Shown here: positions 54,951 to 64,000 of the stretch, in pieces
Numbering within the stretch: the stretch's first letter is position 1
Layout: every line of letters begins with the position of its first letter
Made by a program: the position numbers and the translations under genes
The notes under the pieces: model-generated
Told to the model about the DNA's origin: nothing
The model's input: only the letters and a program-made list of their open reading frames with translations
Database searches by the model: none
NCBI GenBank assembly: GCA_010015675.1
Contig: ML976988.1
Span: 200,806 to 264,805, forward strand
Length of the DNA: 64,000 nt
From: Byssothecium circinans
Lineage: Eukaryota; Ascomycota; Dothideomycetes; Pleosporales; Massarinaceae
Reading direction: 5' to 3'

Positions 54951-57280
54951 ATGGACACCAGCTACCTGGCCCAGCAAGTCACCACCATCATCGGCCAGCT
55001 GCACGGCCTGTTCGACGAGATTGGCGTTCCCAGTCATGAGCGGGACTCGCGCGAGGCAGAGGTAAGACTGCAACAGTATGTATAGCTTCGCCGGATACTG
55101 ACGCGCGTCAGCTCTTCTCTGCGCTCTCCGAAACGCTTCACAATCAGCTTAAGCAGGTGACGACAGAGAAGCATGAAATGACCGAGGAGGCTGAGCGCCT
55201 GGTCAACGCGATCAGGCAGATGGAGGCCTCGTTGACAGACAACAAGCCTGACCCAAATAATCCGAATGACAGCATCGCAATTACCTACCCGTTGACGCGC
55301 TGCATGAAAGAGCTCAAGGCCAAACACAGCCACATCAGCCAGCTGCACCGCGATCGATGGGAGGAAGTCAAGAGTCAGTACACTCTTTTCGCGCAAGACA
55401 CACCTTACTGACGTATCGCAGAGCTCGTCCAAGCGTTTGAGTCGTACGCATCACACCTCGAATCGGCTTTCGTCCAGATCAAACTCCCCCCGACCTCCGG
55501 CGCAAGCGTCTCTCCCAACTTCGACATGTCGCCATCCTTTGTCGCATCGCTCGACCAGGAGTTCACCCGCGTATATGAGGAGTACGAACGCCGAAAGAAC
55601 ACCGTGCAGGTGCTATCCCAGGAGATTATTCAGTTGTGGGCCGAGCTGGGAACACCACAGGCGCAGACGGACAGTGCTATCATCCAGCACTATCGTGACG
55701 CGCCTGAACAGCTGGGCCTGCACAAGGACGACATTGCTCAGCTCAAGGCTAAGAAGGAGCGGCTCGTAGAAGAGAAGCGCGGACGCGAACGAAGGCTGGG
55801 CCAACTTCGGTCCACTATCGAAGATCTTTGGGAGCGACTTGGCATTGAGCAGTCTGAGCGCAAGCAGTTCCTGGCTAACAATCGGGGCTGTGGCCTGCGC
55901 ACTATCAATGAGTTCGAAGATGAGCTCGCCAGGCTCAACGAACTTAAGCGCCAGAACCTTCACTTGTTCGTTGAGGAGGCGCGCGTCAAGTTGCAGGAAC
56001 TCTGGGACGCTCTGTACTTCTCAGAAGAGGAGATGCTGGACTTCGCTCCCGCATTCTCCGATGTTTGCAGCGACGCGCTTTTGTCTGCCCATGAAGCTGA
56101 GATTGTCCGCTTGGAAGCCCTCAAAGAGCAGCGACTGCCCATCCTTCAAAAGATCGACCGCCACCGTGAACTCGTGAAAGAGCGCGATGACCTGCAACAA
56201 TCGAGCCAGGATGCTTCTCGTTTGATGGGCCGCGGGAATAAGGGAGAGAGGCGCGATCCAGGAAAGCTACTCCGAGAAGAAAAGATGCGGAAGCGTATCG
56301 CCAAGGAGCTGCCCAAAATTGAAGCTGAATTGAAGAAGACACTTGAGAGGTGGGAGGATGAATACGGTCGTCCTTTCCTTGTGCTCGGCGACCGTTACTT
56401 GGACGACCTGTATGCCTCTGCGCCAATGGCTCCTCCGCCGCGATCGAAGACACCCTCTGTTGCGCCCATGCCTGCTAAGCAACCACCCAAGGCTGCTCCT
56501 CCGAGCCGTCCTGCTACTGCTCGTGGCGCTCCTCCGAGTCGGTCAAAGACGCCAGTTAGCAACTTCGGTGCCAGCGTATCGCGCAATCCTTTTGCCAGCT
56601 CCATGTCCGCAGCTTCTTCTGGCCCGAAGAGTCCATCCAAGATTCCATCCCGAGCACCACTGAAGAGTATGCCACATGGCGGCAACTCACCTGAGCGACG
56701 GACTGATACACTTCAGCGTGAAAGCTCTACCATCCGGAAGATGCCCCCGCCAATGGCGCCTCCGCCGCGGATGAAGGACCTCTTTGTTCCTCCAGAGCCC
56801 GTTGCAACACCTGTCAATCGCTTCGACTTTAACCGTGGGCGGAGCGAGAGTATCGTTCGTCAAGTCCCACCCGAGGATCCTTACGATGATCGCAGCTTCA
56901 TGTCACAAACAATGCGCGGAGGCTATACGCCTTCATACGCTCCTCCTCCGCAAGCGAGCAGTAGGCAGATCTCCAACACTTCTTCGAATGGTACCGCGAT
57001 GACAGTTCAATCTGGCTCCGAGAACTGGGAGACATATAGTGAACGTTCGGACGAGCCACCGGAGCGTGACGTGGACTTGCACTATTTTCGCCAGCAGGCT
57101 GCGCGTAACAAGCGATTCACCCCCGATGGTGGACATGCCGCCTCGCCTCGTTCAGTCCATGGCAAGAAGATAAGGAGCGTGCGACCTGTCGACAGTGACT
57201 ACATGGTGCAAGATGGAGAACATATGGTACGGGTTGTCGACGGGAGCGAAGCAGGATGGACCGATGAAGGCGACTACTGA
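54951..57280 (+). CDS. ase1: Microtubule crosslinker Ase1 (PRC1 / MAP65 family)
   Basis: Homodimeric crosslinker of antiparallel microtubules that builds the spindle midzone in anaphase. Three exons (54951-55061, 55112-55373, 55422-57280; introns 50 and 48 nt, the second with a GTCAGT donor) give 743 aa. The N-terminal dimerisation rod starts MDTSYLAQQVTTIIGQLHGL and runs as heptad-rich helices to about residue 330. The spectrin-like microtubule-binding core is recognisable from LWERLGIEQSERKQFL, LNELKRQNLHLFVEEAR, LQELWDALYFSEEEMLDF and DRYLDDLY. A basic Ser/Pro-rich tail (from about residue 440) carries several SP/TP sites such as RSKTPSV and RSKTPVS, likely Cdk targets by analogy with yeast and human homologues. 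Confidence 0.95.
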
Positions 57281-59350
57281 TCTCCACGTTGACGCAAGCA
57301 TTTCTCCAAAACGACGACCTACGCTTGATGAACCACGTCTTGATGGATATTCTAATGTCTTCTACCGTCCTGGATACGCCTTCCAACGATTGGGTACGTT
57401 GGAAAGCCGCTTAGGACCCTGCATCGATGACTCACGGCTGCATCTGCATTTCTTCCTTTTCACGCTGCCGTGTGCATCCCTTTCCACTCTTCTCAACTCG
57501 GTTGTTTCTCTTCATTGTAATTCATTGCATTGGCCTTGGCGGTCTGCGTCTCGATGGTTTTGCTTCTTCCTCACCTTCTACACGACTAGTCGGGAGAATT
57601 GCCACATACCATATACCGAAGCGAGCTGCTCAAACATTTTCCTCGTTACACAGTGTAGATGAGTGGTAGATTCTGAAGGATCATCCCGTCTTGTCGGGAG
57701 CGGCGGCTGGTCGTTGCTCAATTTTCTTCTCTTCACTACTACCAGTTCTGAGCGTTTATTTCCCTCTCTACGTACATCATGGCGAACGGCGTCCAAACAG
57801 TGTTGGCACAAGCGCGGCACAGTAAGGAATGGACCAGACCCTGCATTGGTTTTCCCGTCGCCGCGGGCCTTGTTCCTATTTTTTGTTTAATTATATTGCT
57901 TCGAGTGGGGAGGTGCTTTTGGGTTGGGAGGGCGGTGTGTTCTGTCTACCTGCTTCATCGGTATTGGCAGATGAGGAAGAGAGGCGGTTGCGCAAGCGAG
58001 GTGAGTTGGACAGCTGTACTAGTAGTGGAAGACACAAACGACGATGATTTCCCTGATGATGAAGGAGCGAATACAAAAGTATCTTACCAAAGTGCCGCTC
58101 ATGCATCCTATGTGACGGTGAATGTCTGCTGGTCCCGTGATTCTTGATCTCCCGAGGCCTGTCGAGGTCACGCAGAGGTTGATCTGACGTCTGTAGGCAC
58201 ATCTCGGGCGGTCGCAAGCAGCGGCTGCTGTGAGCTTATCTCCACCCGATGCAAGACGCAGCTGCTCGATGCAGAATGGCGTCCTGTGGGGTAGGCAGGG
58301 GGGTGCGTGGAGATGCAGATGGTGGTGTTATGGTGCTGCACGGAAGGCTTGTGTGCATTGGGGGTAGATAAGCATCTGGTCTCTCACAGGCTCTCGGAAG
58401 AATAATGAGATAGGTATCGATGGCGGTGGCGCTGGCCGGTGCCATTCCCGTCAATCGAATCTTCAAGATGTGATTCACACATCACTTATTGCAGCAGCTG
58501 AGTACTCCGTATTTGGATCGTATTTTCTCTTGTGCTTGATTCGGAACAGGGAGATATCAAAAGTGGGTTGGGCTGGCTTGATGCTGGTGTGCTGTACGTG
58601 GGGCGTCATATTTACACCCTTGAATTAAGTCTTCAGCCCTGCAGATCGTGGAGGGACCCAAGCACCAATGAGAAGAGGCCGGAATAGGCCCGATCGTGAC
58701 TTGTTTGCTGGACAAGTTCCCGTTGCGAGACATGACGGGTCGGCGGCGACAGGCCACATGGGATGGAAAGGGACGGAAAAGAAGACAGTTGGCGTTGTGG
58801 GTGCGCACGATGATGGGGCAACGTGGAGGCTTGAGAAGGGCCGAGGAGGGTCATTTGTAGCGGTGCCTGAGCTAGACGGGGATTCTTGTCATGTTGATTA
58901 ACGTGTCACGTTGGACCGAAAATGGTCGTGTGTGGACTCCCCACGCGACCGACTCGGGTCGATTGTTCTTGTTCTTTATCAGAGGCCTGATAGACACTGG
59001 ACAGCTGAGGTCATCTCTTATCGCCGCTTCAGCCGTCACATGTACTGTACGACTGCAACTCTACAGTCCACGTCCACATCTTCTCTTCCACCATCATCGC
59101 CTTCCTCCTGAATATCTTCAATAACATTAATCCCCATTTCCAACCCTGTTAACCGGCACGCTCGGCGGCGTCTCCACCCATGTCGCTGCGAATGTACCGA
59201 ATCCTCGTGCGCTCGCCGTCCAATCCCATACCAGCAATAACGTAAACCTTCGGCCTCAGCACTACCTAACGTCAGAGCCACGTTTTGACTTGACCCGCCC
59301 AGGAACCCGTCACGAGTCTTCATCGCTTAAGGCCCACCCGCGTCTTCACG
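57281..59350. other. Intergenic region, no gene recognised
   Basis: About 2.1 kb downstream of ase1. Pyrimidine-rich stretches near 57430-57560 suggest a long ase1 3' untranslated region. The open frames lack family motifs. One TACTCCGTA 9-mer at 58503-58511. The 200 bases before 59351 are probably the promoter of the next gene. Confidence 0.5.
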
Positions 59351-60886
59351 ATGATGGTGCCAAGATCATTCACCTACTCTTCCCATCACTCCTCGCCATC
59401 TTCGTCTCCTCCCCGAACCTCGTCGGAAAAGATGGGAATGCGAAAGGCGAGAGCATCGCCAGTACCTAGACGATTTCCAACATCCCAACCACCGCCATCA
59501 TCAACATCTTCTATGGAGGAGAGACAAGTCTCGCGTGCGCCAGAAGCAACCCCCAAAGCAACTGTGCCTGCAGCTATGCCTGCAGCAACGCCTCCTATGC
59601 ATTCGAAGCCCGTCGTTATTCCGCCTCGCGCGCCCTCTCGAACTGGGACCGCACCGTCAACACAGACTCTACGAGCACGAGGACATAATGGAGGCAGGCC
59701 ACAGCGCGTACCGAAGACCCACAAGCCCGAAGCGATTCCGCCGGCCGTCGCTGCATTACTAGCTGTCACCGAGATTCCGAAGATACCAACGCGACGAAGA
59801 CAGGGCTCTTCGAAGGATAGGAGGATTTCCATGGACGAACTGATCCAGGAGTGGAAGCAGGATGAGACTGAGTTGGCGCCTTCTCTGGTAGGGTCGCCGC
59901 TGGACTTGCTTCTAGGGCGCGTGGACGAGTCGGAGGATGAATACGGCAGCTTGGCTAGCCTGGATCAAGAGAAGGAAAGCGTGTCCATGACGTCTAGGTC
60001 TATTTCGAGCGAGTCACTATCTACAATACCGCCGTCCTTGGATACCGACGCCCCTTCATTCATGTCCAACTGGGACAATATTAGCACGCCTGAATCATAC
60101 AGACAACGATCCCTATCGGAACGTCGAGAAAAGTTGGTATCATCCCCACCGAAAGAAGACTGCGTCCTAGACCACCCTCTGCTGTATCTCAACCCGGAAG
60201 ACCACGAAAACATCACCGACCTTGAGATCCCAGACATTGTTACCACACCTGCGCCCTCGTCCGAAAGGTTCAACTCGTTCAAGTCCAACCTAACCGCCTC
60301 GTTCCAGGCACTTAAAACCGCCGCAAAGTCATTCTCAAATTTCACAGCACCTAGTGTACCTCCAGACGATCTCCTTACCCGCTCCCTCCTCTCCTCAAAA
60401 TTTACCAGCGAAATGCGACCAAAGCAGATGCAAGGCCTGCCTTCACCAGCCCTCCGACGCTACCTAAATCCCCAACCTACCTCCATCTCTCCCACCGAAC
60501 TCTCTATGCAACTACACGACTCGCTCATGCTTGACATCGATGAAGAAACCGCCGCACCCATGATCCAAATGCAAACCTACGAACGACGCGGCCGCTCCAA
60601 ACGGCGCCGAAAAGGAACCGATCCCTTTTCCGAAGCCGGCAGAGCTTCCTCACCATCTCCGCCGGTCCGACAACGCGAACCGAGAGAAAACGGCGATTTC
60701 CTCCGAGTCATCGTGTTGGAGATGAACATGCGTCGCGTCGGCAAGTTGGATGCAAAAGCGGTCGGCAAAGCACGCATCTGGTTGCCTCCGAGAAAATTGG
60801 GTGCGAGTTCGAAAATGCCAGAGTCGGAAAAAGGCGAGGTGCCGGATCGATGGGTCGCAACTCTGGCGGGGGAGATTGATGGGTGA
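59351..60886 (+). CDS. Hypothetical disordered protein with basic C-terminal block
   Basis: A single exon of 511 aa. Residues 1-130 are Ser/Pro/Thr-rich. An ordered helix pair may lie at residues 155-200 (DRRISMDELIQEWKQDE, SPLDLLLGRVDESEDEY). A helix around 305-335 (RFNSFKSNLTASFQALKTAA) is amphipathic. The conserved-looking end includes TYERRGRSKRRRKG, FLRVIVLEMNMRRVGKLD and RIWLPPRK. An alternative start at the adjacent ATG (59354) would remove one residue. No family recognised. Localisation may be nuclear, given the KRRRK cluster. Confidence 0.75.
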   Translation: MMVPRSFTYSSHHSSPSSSPPRTSSEKMGMRKARASPVPRRFPTSQPPPSSTSSMEERQVSRAPEATPKATVPAAMPAATPPMHSKPVVIPPRAPSRTGTAPSTQTLRARGHNGGRPQRVPKTHKPEAIPPAVAALLAVTEIPKIPTRRRQGSSKDRRISMDELIQEWKQDETELAPSLVGSPLDLLLGRVDESEDEYGSLASLDQEKESVSMTSRSISSESLSTIPPSLDTDAPSFMSNWDNISTPESYRQRSLSERREKLVSSPPKEDCVLDHPLLYLNPEDHENITDLEIPDIVTTPAPSSERFNSFKSNLTASFQALKTAAKSFSNFTAPSVPPDDLLTRSLLSSKFTSEMRPKQMQGLPSPALRRYLNPQPTSISPTELSMQLHDSLMLDIDEETAAPMIQMQTYERRGRSKRRRKGTDPFSEAGRASSPSPPVRQREPRENGDFLRVIVLEMNMRRVGKLDAKAVGKARIWLPPRKLGASSKMPESEKGEVPDRWVATLAGEIDG

Positions 60887-62880
60887 TGACAATATCTTCG
60901 AGACCGTTGGGCAGAGATGCATACGGAGTGCAGACCATCGCATTATTCCCTTGCTCAACAAACTTGAGAAATCAGGATGCATCTTCCGCCCCTACGTCAG
61001 CCAATGCAAGACCCTGAAGTCGATCACGAACCCTGCATCTCCTCGGCCGCCGCCGCCGCCGCCTCGCAGCACATGACCACAGCACTGACGAAGCATGACC
61101 GTCGGTCTTTCCCTCGGTGCCTTGGGACTTCCGGGCTGGGCCGACGAATAACGCTTATTCTAGATGAACACTAGTCTCTCGACAGCAGGACCACCTTCAC
61201 CAGAATCCTCAACACACGCGCCAGCGCCGCGACGATAACTACGTACGACACCCATCAAGACAGTCACTACAGAGTATTTTTCTCGTATTTGTGGACCAAG
61301 AAATCTCCCAAGCGACAACGCATGTTGCAATCCGGCGTTTTTGCGCTGGAAGAAAACCTGCATCGTTCCTGCATCCTCCACCGTTTGAGCCAATTGGAAA
61401 TTCAAAGGATTTTCGGCCCAAATAATGGGCACCGCCATTCGTGGGGTAAATCCCGGCGCTGTGGGTGGATCCGCCGTCTGACCGGTAGATGTCGGAAGTT
61501 CACGTAACGAACGCGTGCGGTGTACTCCGTAACAGCTGGTCTTTGGTATTGGAAGGACCCTTGGGTCGTTCGGAGAGGCTTCCGAGATTGTTTTCGGGAG
61601 GGAGGCGGTGAAGAGGGAGATCTCGGGAGAATGTGGATCGCTTGGGGGTTCTGGGGTTGAAGAGTTGGAGAGTGTGCAATTTTTGTTGTTACTACTTGGT
61701 TTAGACGGCGTTGGTTTTTAGAATCTGGGTGGATCTGACAACAGAGTGAGCGAGCGACTGGATTGATTTGGTTGATTGATACATTGATTGAGCAATATGT
61801 CGGTCAAGAGCTGATTCGATATTGGGGCTTTAGATACGCGTAGCATAGCATAGCACAGCATAGCATAGTTGGTATATGTATTGAATTGATCTCTTCTCTT
61901 TCATCTATTCGCTTTGCTCTTGTAGAGCAACACATCCCACATCCTTCTATGCGGATGATATTGTTATCCAGCTCAGATGAGCGCACTCAACGAGCATGAA
62001 CGCAAACTATGTACTCCAGCGCTACAAATTCCAATCCCCAAGAAGACCTCCCCCTTTCTAAGATAACCAAAAACATGCCGATCAATCCATGAGGGTGCTG
62101 TATGGGTATCTTAAGCCAAGTATGGAGATATTCAGTAATAAAATAATCCTCACTAAAGCTCATTATTTCAGGTGAATCTTTGTCGACCTGCGGGGCGGAG
62201 CATCTATCTTTGATTTTCACCACGACTAATCAGCGGCACAAAACCCGCAATTAGATGCAGTATCCCACACGATGAGTGAGAAGGCTTCAACTGGCATAAG
62301 AGGATTTACGTGCTCAGGTGATCTTCCTCCTTCGAATTCGAATTCGACGGAGATGACGGGGTCGAAATGGTTTGATACGCTGGAGCTGTTTGGCGTTTGC
62401 GAACTAAGGGCTCGGGTCTCCTTTAGGGTTCAGCTGGAGTTGACAATGGGGGTGGTAAGTGGTCACACGGCTATCAGCTGAAGCCCTGGTAGCAAAGATC
62501 TAAATAAACCACGCCTTGGATGTAGGCAAGCGGATTACTTAGATGAGGTAGATAGATTGAGTTAGGAAGAGATTCTTTGCACTGAGGTGTGGTACGTACT
62601 TCGGACGTGTCATACCCTAGGTGAGCTTGTGTACAGTACGACTTCAACTTCAAGTCCGACTCAATGACAGTCAGTGTAAGTGGAGGTCAAATACTAGTAC
62701 CGCTCGATGGAACTTCTTGACTCATTCCTCTTCCTCTGGTATGCTACTCCCTGGGTATATATACGCCTGTCTTCTCTAGTGTTGTTGGAGTATCCTCCTT
62801 CGAAAACTATCGCGTCTTGACTGGGACTTCGCTATCCCTGCCCGACGCCTTTCGAATCAACAAAGGCAGAAACTGCGCCC
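60887..62880. other. Intergenic region, no gene recognised
   Basis: About 2 kb. It contains an AGCAT-like microsatellite at 61840-61867 and one TACTCCGTA 9-mer at 61523-61531. A GTATATATAC box at about 62755-62764 lies some 115 bases before the small secreted-protein candidate. No convincing open frame. Confidence 0.5.
61840..61867. repeat. AGCAT pentanucleotide microsatellite
   Basis: Five to six units of AGCAT with one C variant. Confidence 0.8.
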
Positions 62881-63139
62881 ATGCACTCTCTGTATCTGAC
62901 TATGCGCGGAGCCTTTGCCTTCGTTGTATTTCTATGGGTTCCCGCTATCGACGCATCTGAACTCGGCATCCCACCTATTGAGAACATCGGCTGCGTCGCC
63001 GGTAACCATATTGGGCTGAACCTCCACTACATATCGTTGTTGTGCACATGGTGACAGGCGTAACTCTCAAACCACAAATCCCGATGATTACACAGGTACA
63101 GGAAGCAATTACACCAATATGTACCCCTTGAATATATAA
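62881..63139 (+). CDS. Candidate small secreted protein
   Basis: A short frame starts MHSLYLTMRGAFAFVVFLW, followed by VPAIDASELG. This has the n-h-c layout of a signal peptide, with likely cleavage after the AIDA segment near residue 26. If the GTAACC at 63002 is a donor and ACACAG at 63095 an acceptor, the product is 54 aa ending YTNMYPLNI. If unspliced, it is 57 aa and stops at 63054 (ISLLCTW). A TATA-like box (about 62755) lies at a sensible distance upstream. It is too short for statistical gene calling, has one or two cysteines and no recognised family, so it may be chance. Confidence 0.3.
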
Positions 63140-64000
63140 AGAAGAAATATGGGCACAAAAGGTAATTCGAACACCGTCATCATATCCTTCTTTTCTCCGA
63201 CTTCATGGGCAAAGAAACGCGAAAAGTCGACAACGACGAACAATAACTGCTCAAATCATACTTGTCGGAAGCAGGATTAGATAAACCAAGCCCTTTACCG
63301 GGAAAGAAGCCACTTCACCCTGCGCAATTTGGTGGTTGGGTGCGGGTCAAAGAAAAGTAGCTGCTGGGGTGCGAGGGAACAATAGTATCAGGAACTAAGA
63401 GATCCAGGAACTAGAAACCGGCGGCCTTTGTCCGACCGACATCGTGTCGCCCTCGCGATCAATCTTGTGCATATTTAGAACCTAACCGTTGGTTGGCACC
63501 CGAAAGGGAAAAAGAGGCTCAAGGTAGACTGAAGGATTGTAAGCTGGTTATTCGAGTTAAAGATTGTTCAACCTGAGGTAGCAGATATGCCATTCTCGTT
63601 CCCAATTTCAATACGCGACTGCTTTGAAAGTAAATCCTAATACTACATCCTTTCCAAGATACCCAACTTCCATAAAGCATCCGCGAGGCGCTATCGTTGC
63701 CGTGATGGTAGCTGGTCCTGGTCGGCATTTAACGGCTGCTAACCAGGATCAGATGACGCAGCCTATCCCCACTTGTGCACCACATCCCACTTCTAGCTGC
63801 AGCCCCCTTGTCCTCACACCAAAAAAGAATTTTTTTCAAAAGTCCACAGCTGCACCAATCCCCGCAAGCCAGGAATAATCCAGCTAGCTATATATACAAA
63901 TTACCACCAAAAAAATTCCAATAATCACTACAGGACGTAAGTTACCTCACTGCTCCGCATTATTACACAACATCATGCTCATTCTAAACCAGGTGTGGCC
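63140..64000. other. Terminal gene-free stretch
   Basis: No gene recognised in the last 860 bp. An ATG at 63974 close to the window edge could open a gene that continues beyond it, but too little is visible to call it. Confidence 0.4.

Noticed and set aside
57663..58147. Short open frames downstream of ase1 (for example from 57779)
   Set aside because: No splice partners or family motifs; the position fits the ase1 3' untranslated region and spacer.
1..64000. CRISPR arrays, bacterial operons, Shine-Dalgarno sites, telomeric TTAGGG arrays
   Set aside because: None present; the window is eukaryotic chromosomal DNA away from a telomere.
1..64000. tRNA and rRNA genes
   Set aside because: No A-box/B-box pair with a foldable acceptor stem and no rRNA sequence was noticed. 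A covariance-model scan would be decisive and was not possible.

Overview
The window is nuclear DNA of a filamentous ascomycete, most likely a Dothideomycete such as a member of the Pleosporales (class and order are inference). The genes are long and mostly interrupted by 47-65 nt introns with GTRNGT donors, CTRAC branch points and YAG acceptors. The recognised proteins (filamentous-fungal MCCase alpha, Doa10, Ase1, Trs20, MRPL31, eL32) are eukaryotic, and intergenic spaces are 0.2-5 kb without operons. Exons were joined by hand from reading frame and splice signals. In every multi-exon model given here the summed coding length is a multiple of three.

Layout. 1-4952 shows no gene. 4953-8405 (+) is a Gln/Pro-rich nuclear-type regulator carrying two related copies of one conserved domain. 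After 3.1 kb of repeat-rich spacer comes a divergent pair: an acidic unknown (11511-12752, -) and biotin-containing methylcrotonyl-CoA carboxylase alpha (13280-15618, +). Two disordered unknowns follow on the minus strand (15829-16776 and 17658-19874). MRPL31 (-) and TRAPP subunit Trs20 (+) share a 240 bp promoter. At 22971-27450 (-) lies a 1426-residue signal-anchored Ala/Ser repeat protein ending in KDEL. The ERAD ligase Doa10 (28286-33002, +) is followed by a GGAAAT array that contains the only assembly gap. Three further minus-strand unknowns (33859-35295, 35626-40047, 41106-42209) and ribosomal protein eL32 (43977-44687, -) close the housekeeping part.

44.7-50.6 kb looks like a small transposon island. 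It holds a MITE at 45276-45538, an MFS transporter (46040-47926), a 1.6 kb TRIM-like LTR element (48045-49656) whose 5' LTR is split by a second MITE, a 13-bp minisatellite and a third possible MITE. It is followed by a Gfo/Idh/MocA oxidoreductase (50803-52560) and a secreted CE1-type esterase (53316-54391).

Ordinary chromosome resumes with the anaphase spindle crosslinker Ase1 (54951-57280) and an unknown protein (59351-60886). The last 3 kb are gene-poor, with one possible small secreted protein at 62881-63139.

Functionally the window is mostly unlinked core genes: leucine catabolism, ER quality control, ER-Golgi tethering, mitochondrial and cytosolic ribosomes, and spindle midzone. The transporter, oxidoreductase and esterase beside the transposon island form the only stretch with an accessory, substrate-use flavour. 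That link is inference from neighbourhood alone.
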